Assembly: GCA_905235745.1 (NCBI GenBank)
Contig: CAJOMN010000007.1
Location: 1-64,000 of the forward strand
Source of the DNA: an uncultured Lachnospiraceae bacterium
GTDB taxonomy: Bacteria > Bacillota > Clostridia > Lachnospirales > Lachnospiraceae
DNA length: 64,000 nucleotides
Direction of reading: 5' to 3'
Shown here: one piece after another, positions 24,970 through 34,194 of the stretch
How the letters are laid out: each line of letters begins with the position of its first letter
How positions within the stretch are numbered: the first letter of the stretch is position 1
Translations under genes and position numbers: made by a program
The notes under the pieces: model-generated
Seen by the model: the letters and a program-made list of their open reading frames with translations, nothing else
Database searches by the model: none
Told to the model about the DNA's origin: nothing

Positions 24970-25608
24970 CTACGGTTCCCGTTCATGTCCCGTCTGCGAA
25001 GAATCTCTGTCCGAGATATATTTCAGGAGTGCGTTAATGCCTATCGCAAGACCGGCTGACAGGATGCTTCCCCACAGTATCTTGACCGTATTCATAGTAC
25101 GCAGGCCGTCAAACAGCAGATCACCCAGACCGCCGGCATTGATGGAAGAAGCTATCGTTCCGATCCCGATAGTGGATATCACCGCGAGCCTGATCCCTGC
25201 AAACAGGGCTTTTCGCGCGAGCGGCACCTGTATCTTCCACAGAACCTGCATCGGCTTCATTCCTATCCCCTTTGCCGCCTCCGTTACGGCAGGATCGACC
25301 TCGCCTATTCCCACAAGGAAATTCCTCAGGAGCAGATACTGGTTATAGAATACAAGCACGATGACCGCCGTTTTGAATCCCAGCCCCGTAATGGGGATGA
25401 GCAGTGCAAAGAGCGCCAGCGAAGGGATTGAATATATGACCGAAAATAACTGCAGAAGAATAAAACCCAGCCTTTCAAACCGGACACACAGCATGGTCAG
25501 AATGACCGCGATGGCGACCGATATGACAAGCGTCACAAGAACCAGTTCGATGTGTTCGATAAAGGGATTGATGATTTTATCCGGATGACTTCTGAGATAT
25601 TCGATCAT
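24970..25608 (-). CDS. Glycine betaine/carnitine/choline-type ABC transporter permease
   Basis: A 212-residue permease of the OpuCB/OpuBB type, with its coupling loop TEAAKGIGMKPMQVLWKIQVPLARKALFAGIRLAV and about five membrane helices. The start overlaps the ATPase gene by 4 bp. The paired permeases form the transmembrane heterodimer. Confidence 0.9.
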   Translation of the reverse strand: MIEYLRSHPDKIINPFIEHIELVLVTLVISVAIAVILTMLCVRFERLGFILLQLFSVIYSIPSLALFALLIPITGLGFKTAVIVLVFYNQYLLLRNFLVGIGEVDPAVTEAAKGIGMKPMQVLWKIQVPLARKALFAGIRLAVISTIGIGTIASSINAGGLGDLLFDGLRTMNTVKILWGSILSAGLAIGINALLKYISDRDSSQTGHEREP

Positions 25609-26372
25609 ATCTTAACCGCCTCCCAGAATTCCTCCTGATCTCTGGCGGATCGTATCAGGGTATCAACAAATTCATCGGCAGGATTTTGCACGATATTGCG
25701 CGGCGTGTCAAACTGGAGCAGTCTGCCCGCGTTCATGATCATGACACGGTCTCCCAGCTTGAATGCTTCGTTGATGTCATGGGTGACAAGAAGAAATGTC
25801 TTTTTCATCTCGTCATGGATCTTTTTCAGTTCGTTCTGAAGGTTAAGCCTCGTTATGGCATCTATTGCCCCGAAAGGCTCATCCATAAGCATTATCTTGG
25901 GGTCCGTGACAAGCGCCCGGGCAAGTCCCACTCTTTGCTGCTGGCCGCCCGACAGCTGCGACGGATATCTCTTCCTGTATGTCGCGGGATCAAGATCGAT
26001 GAGCTCCAGAAGCTCCGTCACCCTGTTATTGATCCTCTCCTTGTCCCACTTGGAAAGCTTTGGTATGGCTGCGATATTATCTTCGATCGTCATATGCGGA
26101 AACAGTCCGACCTGCTGGATAACATATCCCATACGGCGCCTTACAACGATAGGATCGACCGTTGATATATCCTCACCGAAGAGTATTATCTTCCCTTCCG
26201 TCGGCTCATAGAGCCTGTTGGTCATCTTCAGCAGTGTTGTCTTGCCGCAGCCCGAAGAGCCGAGGATGGTAATGAACTCACCCTCGGCTATGGTCGCGCT
26301 TACATGGTCAACCGAATTGACCTCTGAATTATTGAATTTCTTGGTTACGCCCTGGTAGGCAATCGCTTCCAT
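25605..26372 (-). CDS. Osmoprotectant ABC transporter ATP-binding protein (OpuCA-like)
   Basis: About 255 residues. Walker A is LGSSGCGKTTLLKMTNRL, the Q-loop YVIQQVGLFPHM, the signature LSGGQQQRVGLARAL, Walker B IMLMDEPFGAID, and the switch histidine VTHDINEA. It lacks the C-terminal CBS domains found in longer OpuCA proteins. The start at 26372 is preferred over a GTG three codons earlier. Confidence 0.93.
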   Translation of the reverse strand: MEAIAYQGVTKKFNNSEVNSVDHVSATIAEGEFITILGSSGCGKTTLLKMTNRLYEPTEGKIILFGEDISTVDPIVVRRRMGYVIQQVGLFPHMTIEDNIAAIPKLSKWDKERINNRVTELLELIDLDPATYRKRYPSQLSGGQQQRVGLARALVTDPKIMLMDEPFGAIDAITRLNLQNELKKIHDEMKKTFLLVTHDINEAFKLGDRVMIMNAGRLLQFDTPRNIVQNPADEFVDTLIRSARDQEEFWEAVKI

Positions 26373-26391
26373 TTGCTTCACCCATCACGCA

Positions 26392-27330
26392 TTATTTGAT
26401 GCTGTCATAGAACGATGCAGCGACGTCCTCATACTCTTCCTTGTCAACATCGACCCTGGCGTTAAGCGCAGTGATCGTAGCCGTATCGATACTGGCGCTG
26501 ACCTTGTTGAGAATATCGGCAATGTCGGGATACGCGTCAAGTATATTGTCTCTTACGACAGGCGCGAGGTTGTAGGGAGGCCATACCTGCTTATCATCCT
26601 CAAGCAGAACGAACTTGTCTGTCTGTGACAGCTGTCCCTCCGTTGTGTATGCAGGCGATGCATCCGCTTCATCGTTCTCAACGACCTCATATTTCAGACC
26701 GTTGTCATAGACCTTGGTGGACTTCCAGTTAAAAGGTCCGTATACTTTCTCAAGACCCGGGATCCCGTCCTCTCTCTCATCGAACTCGCCCTGGGACGCA
26801 AATCTGATATTTTCCGCATTTGCCTGCAGATCGGATATCGTTTTGATCCCGTACTCGTCCGATGCCTTCTTGCTGACGAAAATGCCCTGTCCGTCATTGG
26901 CCTTCGCATAATCGAGCCATGTGAGCGAGAACTGCTCCTCGTATTCTTTCTTGACTATAGCGTACACTTCGTCGGGATCCGTTACAAGATCCTCCTGCAG
27001 TATGGACAGAAGACCGGTACCCGTGTATTCGGGATACAGATCCACCTCATCATTGACGATACTCTGGTGAATGACGGATGAAGATATATCAAATACCCTG
27101 TCAACCGTATAGCCGGCATCCTCAAGCGCAAGAGCATATATCTCGCTTACGATCTCGTTCTCCGTAAAATCCTTGGATCCCACACGGATCGTACCCTTTT
27201 CACCTGCTTCGGAGCTGCTCTCATCCGCCTGCTCCGGCGTATTTACCGTAACTGTCGTTTGTCCGCAGCCTGCAAGAGCCATAGCCGCAAACGTAACTGC
27301 CATGATTCCGGAAATGATCGTTTTCTTCAT
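26392..27330 (-). CDS. Osmoprotectant-type substrate-binding lipoprotein (OpuCC-like)
   Basis: A 312-residue lipoprotein (signal ending MALAGC). The mature part matches the OpuAC/glycine-betaine-binding fold: IRVGSKDFTENEIVSEIYALALEDAGYTV, then VDLYPEYTGTG and a C-terminal APVVRDNILDAYPDIADIL. The ligand is likely a quaternary amine such as betaine, carnitine or choline. It begins 26 bases after metY, so the transporter may be co-expressed with sulfur amino acid genes; in that case a sulfonium or methionine-related ligand is an alternative. Confidence 0.9.
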   Translation of the reverse strand: MKKTIISGIMAVTFAAMALAGCGQTTVTVNTPEQADESSSEAGEKGTIRVGSKDFTENEIVSEIYALALEDAGYTVDRVFDISSSVIHQSIVNDEVDLYPEYTGTGLLSILQEDLVTDPDEVYAIVKKEYEEQFSLTWLDYAKANDGQGIFVSKKASDEYGIKTISDLQANAENIRFASQGEFDEREDGIPGLEKVYGPFNWKSTKVYDNGLKYEVVENDEADASPAYTTEGQLSQTDKFVLLEDDKQVWPPYNLAPVVRDNILDAYPDIADILNKVSASIDTATITALNARVDVDKEEYEDVAASFYDSIK

Positions 27331-27355
27331 AAGTTACCTCCTTTTTGAACATCCT

Positions 27356-28651
27356 TCAGACCGATAATGCCTGATCCAGATCGTTTATCAAATCCTCTAT
27401 ATCTTCAATTCCCACAGACAGTCTGAGTGAATTGGAATATACGCCTGCTTTTTCATTCTCCTTCACGGAGTGTCCGAAATGGGTGGATGACATCGGATGC
27501 ACGATGAGCGATTTGGCATCACCGACATTAGTCATATAATCAAATACCCTTACCTTTTCAAGAACTTTGAGCGCAGCTTCTTCTCCGCCCTTTACCCGGA
27601 TAGTCATGATCGCACCCGGACCTTTGGGAAAATATTTCGTGGCAAGCTCGTGGTATGGGCTTGAGGGCAGTCCCGGATACAGCACTTCATCAACCTGCGG
27701 ATGATCATACAGGAATTCCGCAAGCTTCTGCGCGTTTGCAACATGCCGCTCCATCCTGAGCGAAAGTGTCTCCATTCCCTGCAGCACGTAAAACGCTGTC
27801 TGCGGACTCATATGGGCTCCGAGATCGGTCAGATAGGTGATCCGGAGGCGCTTTGTAAATATCTCCCCGGACAGTGTCTCATCGTCGATCCAGTCCGAAT
27901 ACTCCTCATAGAACCGGTCGAACTCGGGAAATCTTCCGTTCCGGAAATTAAATCTGCCGCTTTCCGCAACGATCCCCGCTATATTCACGCCATGACCCGA
28001 CAGATATTTGGTCGCCGAATAACATGCAATATCAACGCCATGCTCAAACGCCCTGAACAGATACGGTGTCGCAAATGTATTGTCGATCACGACAGGTATA
28101 CCGTATGAATGTGCAAGCTCCGTAATGGCATCCACATCAAGCACGTTCATACACGGATTACCAAGCGTCTCGATGTATACCGCCTTGGTTCTGTCATCTA
28201 TATAATTGCGGTAGGACTCCACATCGTCCTGATCCTCTATAAACCTGCCCTCGATCCCGTATGCGGGAAGTGTCTTCTGCAGCAGCGTGGTCGTTCCGCC
28301 ATACAGTGTCGGAACGGATACGATATTGTCTCCCGAGTGTGCAAGGGTTAAGAGCGTATTCGATATGGCCGCCATGCCCGATCCGAACGATACGGCTGCG
28401 GAACCGCCCTCCAGTGAGCTTATCCTCTTCTCCAGAACCCTGTTGGTCGGATTGGAGAACCTGACATACGAGTCCCCCTCTTCTTCATACTGGAACAGCC
28501 TTAAGCATCTTTCATAATCACCGAGCTCAAATGCCGCCGTCTGGTATATCGGAACTGCCTTGCTCCTGTTATGCTCCGCGGGATCGTATCCGGCATGAAG
28601 CTGCCGCGTTGTAAACCCAAGGCTGTTATCATTATATGCACTGTAACTCAT
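27356..28651 (-). CDS. metY: O-acetylhomoserine sulfhydrylase / cystathionine-gamma-synthase family enzyme
   Basis: About 430 residues of a PLP enzyme: FTTRQLHAGYDPAEHNRSKAVPIYQT, SFGSGMAAI, ETLGNPCMNV, VVIDNTFATP (the PLP-contacting aspartate) and CYSATKYLSGHG (the PLP lysine), ending LRLSVGIEDIEDLI. Length and the N-terminus match O-acetylhomoserine aminocarboxypropyltransferase, which makes homocysteine from O-acetylhomoserine and sulfide. The start at 28651 overlaps the stop of the iron-sulfur gene by 4 bp. Confidence 0.92.
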   Translation of the reverse strand: MSYSAYNDNSLGFTTRQLHAGYDPAEHNRSKAVPIYQTAAFELGDYERCLRLFQYEEEGDSYVRFSNPTNRVLEKRISSLEGGSAAVSFGSGMAAISNTLLTLAHSGDNIVSVPTLYGGTTTLLQKTLPAYGIEGRFIEDQDDVESYRNYIDDRTKAVYIETLGNPCMNVLDVDAITELAHSYGIPVVIDNTFATPYLFRAFEHGVDIACYSATKYLSGHGVNIAGIVAESGRFNFRNGRFPEFDRFYEEYSDWIDDETLSGEIFTKRLRITYLTDLGAHMSPQTAFYVLQGMETLSLRMERHVANAQKLAEFLYDHPQVDEVLYPGLPSSPYHELATKYFPKGPGAIMTIRVKGGEEAALKVLEKVRVFDYMTNVGDAKSLIVHPMSSTHFGHSVKENEKAGVYSNSLRLSVGIEDIEDLINDLDQALSV

Positions 28652-29658
28652 TGGCCTCTTACTCCCGCGATCTGCATCTGTGTCCTGCTCCTGTCGGCTA
28701 CCGACAGGGCATTTACGGGACATGTCTGTACACACAGCGCACAGCCTATGCACCTGGTCGTGTCGGTACAGATCACGGTTCTTCCTTCTTCTGTTCTCTT
28801 CTCAAATACACCAAAATGGCATCTTGTAATGCACTTCCCGCAGGATATGCATTTGTCTGCGTCATAATCCACGATATGCGGTGACTCGGGCCAGAAGCCC
28901 ACACTTTGCCGCACCCTCTGTGCACGGAACAGATAACAGCAATCGTCGCAGCAGTTACATATCCCGTGGCTGCTCACTGTATGAACCAGTCCCGCATCGT
29001 CGGCCTTCCGGATGATGTCCTTTGCCTCATCTCTTGTTATCGTTTCGGATACTCCCCTTGAATAATAACTGTTGATACCGGCGGTAAAGCTGATACATGT
29101 ATGCGACGGAAGTCCGCAGTCGCCGCACAGTGATTTGCAGTCGCAATATGCCCAGTACAGCGGTTCCGGCAGATCATCTATGAATTCGAGCATTTCATCA
29201 AGCGTCAGTACCTTATCGGCAGTAGGTCTTACATGCAGATCCGCGTCAAGGCTTTTAACATAACTGTCGAAATACCAGTCATCAAGCATCCTGCGCGTCT
29301 GCCTGCTTAACGAGTGATACCTTTCGGTCTGCGATATGCTGAATATATCAAGCATTCCGTAGAAATCATTCAGTCTGAACCGTGATCGCTCCTCCGCCTC
29401 GGAGATAATGCCTCTTGAAAAGGCATCCGCGATATAACCGGGCGATACGGCAGCTCCGTCGAACTCCTCACCCGGCAGCGAGGCAATAAAGTCCTGATCC
29501 TCATCCGTAAAGAAAAAATCAATCAGTCCGAGCGCTATGTCCGGTACCTTGAACTTCTGCGCTATTATCCTGTCCTTGTCCGTGATCCCGCGCTTTCCCT
29601 CCTCATATTCGGGGAATACGTTAAGCGCAACGGTCTGTTCAATATCAAGATCTCTCAT
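28648..29658 (-). CDS. Protein with two 4Fe-4S clusters and a cysteine-rich domain
   Basis: A 336-residue protein. The N-terminal 160 residues are helical without known motifs. The middle is cysteine-rich (YCDCKSLCGDCGLPSHTC and CNCCDDCCYLF). The C-terminus has two bacterial-ferredoxin motifs, CISCGKCITRCHFG and CIGCALCVQTCPV. Probably an electron-transfer protein. Translational coupling with metY suggests a role in sulfur metabolism or sulfite/thiol reduction. The start at 29658 has AAGAGG upstream; a longer form starting 14 residues earlier lacks one. Confidence 0.82.
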   Translation of the reverse strand: MRDLDIEQTVALNVFPEYEEGKRGITDKDRIIAQKFKVPDIALGLIDFFFTDEDQDFIASLPGEEFDGAAVSPGYIADAFSRGIISEAEERSRFRLNDFYGMLDIFSISQTERYHSLSRQTRRMLDDWYFDSYVKSLDADLHVRPTADKVLTLDEMLEFIDDLPEPLYWAYCDCKSLCGDCGLPSHTCISFTAGINSYYSRGVSETITRDEAKDIIRKADDAGLVHTVSSHGICNCCDDCCYLFRAQRVRQSVGFWPESPHIVDYDADKCISCGKCITRCHFGVFEKRTEEGRTVICTDTTRCIGCALCVQTCPVNALSVADRSRTQMQIAGVRGQ

Positions 29659-29706
29659 TCCGACACCTCTTGTACTTGTATCTGCAGAAAGTATATTCAT
29701 CCCACT

Positions 29707-29850
29707 TTAAATACATATTATATATAAGCGTCCGGTTCGTAACAACTTGTTTTTTGTTATAGCCTGTAATTGCCTGCGCTTATATCGGCTTTCTATGGAA
29801 CGCCGAATGCGCACGATTGCCTTATATTCCGCAATCGTGCGCATCCGCAT
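29707..29850 (-). CDS. Possible 47-residue arginine-rich peptide containing a strong hairpin
   Basis: The ATG at 29850 is preceded by GGAGGAAAAGGGAAGA. The product is very basic (IVRIRRSIESRYKRRQLQ). Its first codons form a 14-bp perfect inverted repeat at 29807-29820 and 29831-29844 (ATGCGCACGATTGC), so the region could instead be a structured RNA or a hairpin terminator for the upstream membrane gene. No T-run follows. Confidence 0.3.
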   Translation of the reverse strand: MRMRTIAEYKAIVRIRRSIESRYKRRQLQAITKNKLLRTGRLYIICI

Positions 29851-29878
29851 TCTTCCCTTTTCCTCCGATCCGGCATGA

Positions 29879-30607
29879 TCAGCCGCGTGACCAGCTGTAC
29901 AGGAAGGAAACAGCCAGCGCAAAGAGCGCGACAACGGGATACGTGATCCATGCGATCCTCGACAAATCTCCGTAGTATCTGAGGATATACCACAGGCAGA
30001 CGGACAGCGGCAGCGCAACCGACGCTATGTACATGGGAACCTTGCCCGGCCGCGTGTTCAGATACAGCTCATGTGTCTCATTAAGGAGCGCCCGGTAACA
30101 CGCTATCCGGTCGATACAGGGATATGCGATCATTATCGCGACCGCCGGGATAATGCAGCATACAATCCTGCCGTATATGTTCGCAAGAGCGGTATCTTCC
30201 ATTATGGTAAGCAATATTATGTAAACCACTCCGGCAGCTGCCATCATGACGAGGCTGCACGTGATCTTGAAGATAAGTACGGGTCTTGCTGTTGTATAGG
30301 CAAGCCTTACCACATCCTCCCCGTCTCTTAAGGATATGTTGTCCGGTCTTGTTATGTAAACCTGATCCGTGTGAATGACGGTCATGAAATTGATGACGCA
30401 CAGAAATACCGAGATCGCGATCGTAAGCAGCACGATCACTATTTTTCCGGTACGGGCGCTCTTCGACCAGAACAGCCCGCTTACGGACAGGGCATACATG
30501 CACAGATAAACTGCAAGCGCAAACAACTGTACCGCCACGGCGGTTGCAGTCATCTGCGCCTGTTTGTTACGTGCTTTCATATAGTTGATTATTCTGTCGT
30601 CATTCAA
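29879..30607 (-). CDS. Hypothetical multi-pass membrane protein
   Basis: A 242-residue protein with about six predicted membrane helices (for example AVAVQLFALAVYLCMYALSV and IVCCIIPAVAIMIAY). The likely start is TTG at 30607, overlapping the upstream stop, with GGGGAAG before it; an ATG nine codons later is the alternative. Family unknown. It follows a small soluble gene and thrS in the same direction. Confidence 0.7.
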   Translation of the reverse strand: MNDDRIINYMKARNKQAQMTATAVAVQLFALAVYLCMYALSVSGLFWSKSARTGKIVIVLLTIAISVFLCVINFMTVIHTDQVYITRPDNISLRDGEDVVRLAYTTARPVLIFKITCSLVMMAAAGVVYIILLTIMEDTALANIYGRIVCCIIPAVAIMIAYPCIDRIACYRALLNETHELYLNTRPGKVPMYIASVALPLSVCLWYILRYYGDLSRIAWITYPVVALFALAVSFLYSWSRG

Positions 30608-30993
30608 ATCTTATCTTCCCCGCGGCCCTCTTCAATCCTCTTGATAAAGGTTGCCGGATCCGCCTTCATATCGATTAGCATCCGGAAAGCATTCAGTACC
30701 ATTCTCTCTTTGTTGCACTCTGCGGTATTCTTCCCGATCTCCCTTATAAGATTGTATTTGTCCATCTGAAATACATACAGATCCGACAGGCTGTAGCCGC
30801 ATATCTCGACCGAGTCCTTAATGGAATGGCTGTCCGCATAGTATTCGAATTCCTCATAGATCTCCTCATCGGTTACGATATCGCGCCACAGGGCATCCGC
30901 CCACTCTCTTTCATAACCGCAGTAATCGCAAAGCTCGTAGAACCGCTCACAGGCTTTGATCTTTGAAGTTGCTATGATAATACCGGAACTCAT
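30604..30993 (-). CDS. Hypothetical protein, 129 residues
   Basis: A soluble helical protein with ERFYELCDYCGYEREWADALW and EEFEYYADSHSIKDS; it ends in a charged tail. Overlaps the downstream membrane protein start by 4 bp, so the two are coupled. It begins 6 bases after thrS ends. No recognised family. Confidence 0.65.
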   Translation of the reverse strand: MSSGIIIATSKIKACERFYELCDYCGYEREWADALWRDIVTDEEIYEEFEYYADSHSIKDSVEICGYSLSDLYVFQMDKYNLIREIGKNTAECNKERMVLNAFRMLIDMKADPATFIKRIEEGRGEDKI

Positions 30994-30998
30994 ATCAT

Positions 30999-32924
30999 CT
31001 ACTCTTCGGATGCCTCCGGCCTTGCAACCCTGCCATCGATCTCTTCACGGACATCCCTGATGAAATCATCAAGATCCCTGGCGCCTTCGTCTCCCGCAAA
31101 GCGGCTCCTTACCGCAATATTGCCTGCCTCTTCCTCTTTCTGCCCGAGGATCAGCATGTACGGAACACGCTGGAGTCTTGCCTCTCTGATCTTGTAGCCG
31201 ATCTTCTCTGATCTTGTATCGATCTCGGCGCGGATACCGGCAGCCTTCAGCTTGTCAAGAACCTGTTCGGAATAATCAAAGTACTTGTCCGATATAGGAA
31301 GCACCTTCACCTGAACCGGAGCGAGCCATGTAGGGAACTTGCCGGCACAGTTTTCCGTCAGGACGCCTATGAATCTTTCAACGGAACCGAATACTACCCT
31401 GTGTATCATGACGGGCATATGCTCAGCGCCGTCGGAGCCGGTATATTTCAGATCAAAGTTCTGCGGAAGCTGAAAATCAAGCTGTATCGTACCGCACTGC
31501 CACTCTCTTCCGAGACAGTCCTCCACGTGGAAGTCGATCTTAGGTCCGTAGAACGCTCCGTCTCCCTCATTGATCTCATACGGAAGATTCATGTTCTCGA
31601 GCGCAGTCTTCAGACCGTTCGTCGCCTTCTCCCAGTCCTCAAGGGAACCCATATGATCCTCCGGCATCGTTGACAGTTCTATAGTATACCTGAATCCGAG
31701 CTTTTCATATACTTCGTCGATGAGTCTGACAATATGCTCAACCTCCTCACCGATCTGATCCATCGCTATGAACTCATGCGCATCGTCCTGATGGAACGCC
31801 CTTACCCTCATGAGTCCGTGCAAAGCTCCTGATTTTTCATGTCTGTGAACGAGTCCGACCTCGGCATATCTGATGGGAAGCTCCCTGTACGATCTGGGCT
31901 GGCTCTTGTATACGAGTATGGAGCCCGGACAGTTCATCGGCTTGATGCAGAACATCTCTTCATCGATCATTGATGTGTACATATTTTCCTTGTAATGATC
32001 CCAGTGTCCCGACGTTACCCACAGTGACTGGTTCAGCATCACAGGAGTCTCTATCTCCTGATAACCGTTGCGGTAATGTACCTCTCTCCAGTATTTCATA
32101 AGCTCATTGCGCAGTATCATCCCGTTCGGCAGGAAGAATGGAAATCCGGGGCCTTCGTCAGCCATCATGAACAGACCCATTTCCTTGCCGATCTTACGGT
32201 GGTCGCGCTTTTTCGCCTCTTCAAGTCGTGTAAGATATTCTTCAAGATCGGATGCTTTCGTGTAGGAAGTGCCGTATATCCTTGTCAGCATCTTGTTCTT
32301 CTCATTGCCTCTCCAGTATGCCCCGGCAACCTTCATGAGCTTGACTGCCTTGACATTCTTGGTGGACATGAGGTGAGGTCCCGCGCACAGGTCAGTAAAA
32401 TCGCCCTGCTTATAGAAGCTGATGATCGCATCCTCCGGCAGATCCCGGATAAGCTCGACCTTATACGGCTCCCCGGCTTCTTCCATCATCCTGATGGCAT
32501 CCGCTCTCGGAAGCTCAAACCTCTCAAGCCTGATATCCTCTTTGACGATCTTCTTCATTTCCGCCTCGATAGCGGGAAAATCCTCTTCCGTTATGGGGCG
32601 CTCGCTGTCAATATCATAGTAAAAGCCGTCGTCGATCGAAGGCCCTATGGCAAGCTTTACATCCGGCCACAGCCTCTTGATCGCCTGCGCCATTATATGG
32701 GACGTTGTATGCCTGAACGCATCCCTTCCGCCCTTGTCGTCAAACGTAAGGATATTAAGGCTGCAATCCTTATCCACAACGTAGCGGAGATCAACACGTT
32801 CTCCGTCGATTTCGCCTGCACAGGCAACTCTGGCAAGTCCCTCGGAAATATCCTTTGCGATGTCGATAACGGACATCGCGGATGAATATTCTTTTGAAGA
32901 GCCGTCCTTTAATGTGATTTTCAT
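30999..32924 (-). CDS. thrS: Threonine-tRNA ligase
   Basis: 641 residues. An N-terminal TGS domain (MKITLKDGSSKEYS) is followed by the editing domain (FRHTTSHIMAQAIKRLWP, DLCAGPHL), the class II core (motif 2 RYAEVGLVHRHEKSGALHGLMRVRAFHQDDAH, motif 3 PVMIHRVVFGSVERFIGVL) and an anticodon-binding C-terminus. ATG at 32924 follows GTAGGAGG. The upstream region holds tandem repeats and no visible T-box specifier or antiterminator, which is unusual for Clostridia. Confidence 0.97.
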   Translation of the reverse strand: MKITLKDGSSKEYSSAMSVIDIAKDISEGLARVACAGEIDGERVDLRYVVDKDCSLNILTFDDKGGRDAFRHTTSHIMAQAIKRLWPDVKLAIGPSIDDGFYYDIDSERPITEEDFPAIEAEMKKIVKEDIRLERFELPRADAIRMMEEAGEPYKVELIRDLPEDAIISFYKQGDFTDLCAGPHLMSTKNVKAVKLMKVAGAYWRGNEKNKMLTRIYGTSYTKASDLEEYLTRLEEAKKRDHRKIGKEMGLFMMADEGPGFPFFLPNGMILRNELMKYWREVHYRNGYQEIETPVMLNQSLWVTSGHWDHYKENMYTSMIDEEMFCIKPMNCPGSILVYKSQPRSYRELPIRYAEVGLVHRHEKSGALHGLMRVRAFHQDDAHEFIAMDQIGEEVEHIVRLIDEVYEKLGFRYTIELSTMPEDHMGSLEDWEKATNGLKTALENMNLPYEINEGDGAFYGPKIDFHVEDCLGREWQCGTIQLDFQLPQNFDLKYTGSDGAEHMPVMIHRVVFGSVERFIGVLTENCAGKFPTWLAPVQVKVLPISDKYFDYSEQVLDKLKAAGIRAEIDTRSEKIGYKIREARLQRVPYMLILGQKEEEAGNIAVRSRFAGDEGARDLDDFIRDVREEIDGRVARPEASEE

Positions 32925-32936
32925 GAAATAATTTCC

Positions 32937-33059
32937 TCCTACCTGCCTATTACAAGGAGCGTCGCCCATTAGAATTCTGCTTCGCAGAATGGGGGCTGTC
33001 TCCTATCTGCCTGTTACAAGGAGCGTCGCCCATTAGAATTCTGCTTCGCAGAATGGGGC
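32937..33059. repeat. 64-bp tandem repeat with internal hairpin upstream of thrS
   Basis: Two copies with a 64-bp period (32937-32995 and 33001-33059), each containing ATTCTGC-TTCG-family GCAGAAT inverted arms and the block TTACAAGGAGCGTCGCCCAT. A third partial start (TCCTATCTGCC) overlaps the SEC-C gene end at 33100. On the transcribed strand each unit carries TAGGAG, the last serving as the thrS ribosome binding site. It resembles a dispersed palindromic repeat family inserted in tandem. Confidence 0.7.
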
Positions 33060-33100
33060 TCCGCGTGCAGACAGGTTCTCCCCACTATCGTGGGGTCCTC

Positions 33101-33610
33101 CTATCTGCCTTGCCCACAACACTTTTTATATTTTTTGCCGCTGCCGCACGGGCACGGGTCGTTTCTTCCGATCTTCGGGCCGGTATGGCGGACGGTCTGG
33201 CTTTGCTTCTGCTCCCTGTAGAGTTCCTTCTGCCTGTCTGCGTCAAATATGTCATTCCATTCGTCAAGACCGTACAGCCAGTCCGCACCTGCGGCGACCA
33301 TGTTCTTGTACAGAAGTTCCCTGTCATAGTCGAGACTGACCTTTGTATCTTCTGTCATATCTTCTATGGGATTCGGTTGTACAAGGCTGTCATTGATCCC
33401 GTCCAGAAATCCCGTCATCGTCATGATATCGGTGTCGTATTTATCGGCAAGCTCCGCTACCGTCCCCGTAACCTTATTATCGGGATCGGCCAGAAGCTTT
33501 TGATATATGCCCTTTTCAACCTCAAAATAATCAGCCCACAGTTTCTGGAGCTTATTCTTGTCCTCGTTCTCGTTGTAGGCCATCTTGCGCCATTTTTCAA
33601 GTAAAGCCAT
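33101..33610 (-). CDS. SEC-C metal-binding motif protein
   Basis: A 169-residue protein with an N-terminal helical domain and a C-terminal SEC-C motif ([19 protein letters not shown]), which binds zinc as in SecA. The stop codon is made from the first bases of the repeat upstream of thrS, so the last few residues may be altered. GAAAGG precedes the ATG. Confidence 0.88.
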   Translation of the reverse strand: MALLEKWRKMAYNENEDKNKLQKLWADYFEVEKGIYQKLLADPDNKVTGTVAELADKYDTDIMTMTGFLDGINDSLVQPNPIEDMTEDTKVSLDYDRELLYKNMVAAGADWLYGLDEWNDIFDADRQKELYREQKQSQTVRHTGPKIGRNDPCPCGSGKKYKKCCGQGR

Positions 33611-33690
33611 TATAGTGCCACCTTTCAGATTATATTAATAAAGACCACATCGTAATATTATATCATAGCGGGATTGGACGTTCAAATAGA

Positions 33691-34194
33691 TCAGTACTGG
33701 CTGATCTTGTCGTCAGCGTCGTCCGTCGATTTGTCGATGTCGTTGATAATGACGTCATATGATACCGCATCGTTAACATGCACGGTGACCCTGTCCCCTA
33801 TCCTGTGACCCATAAGTGCCTTGCCCATCGGGGACTCGATGCTTATGTATCCGATAAGTGAATTGCTTCTGATCGTTGTGACGATCTTGTACTGTTCTAT
33901 CTCGCCGTCGTCAACCATTTCAACCGTGACCGTGTTGTTGATCCCGACCTCGTCATCGGCAGATGAATCATCAATTATGTTTGCTGTCCTGACCATCCTG
34001 TCGAGATACCTGATCCTCGACTCGTTCAGGTTCTTCTCGCGCTTTGCCGCATAATATTCGAAGTTCTCGGACAGGTCTCCGTGCGCTCTTGCCACCTTGA
34101 CATCCTCTATAAGCTTGGGGCGCAGCGTCAGCTTCCTGTATTCGATCTCCGCTTCCATTTTGTCTATATCCGACTGTGTAAGATTGTCTCTCAT
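33691..34194 (-). CDS. GreA/GreB-family transcript cleavage factor
   Basis: A 167-residue protein. Its N-terminal coiled coil carries ARAHGDLSENFEYYAAKREK (with the acidic tip used in transcript cleavage), and the C-terminal domain has YISIESPMGKALMGHRIGD. It rescues backtracked RNA polymerase. The ATG at 34194 overlaps the ABC-F stop by 4 bp. It may be a second GreA-like paralogue, since no usual greA-lysS context is present. Confidence 0.9.
   Translation of the reverse strand: MRDNLTQSDIDKMEAEIEYRKLTLRPKLIEDVKVARAHGDLSENFEYYAAKREKNLNESRIRYLDRMVRTANIIDDSSADDEVGINNTVTVEMVDDGEIEQYKIVTTIRSNSLIGYISIESPMGKALMGHRIGDRVTVHVNDAVSYDVIINDIDKSTDDADDKISQY

Noticed and set aside
32925..33110. T-box riboswitch upstream of thrS
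   Set aside because: I looked for the GGTGG/antiterminator block and a specifier loop and found only tandem hairpin repeats.
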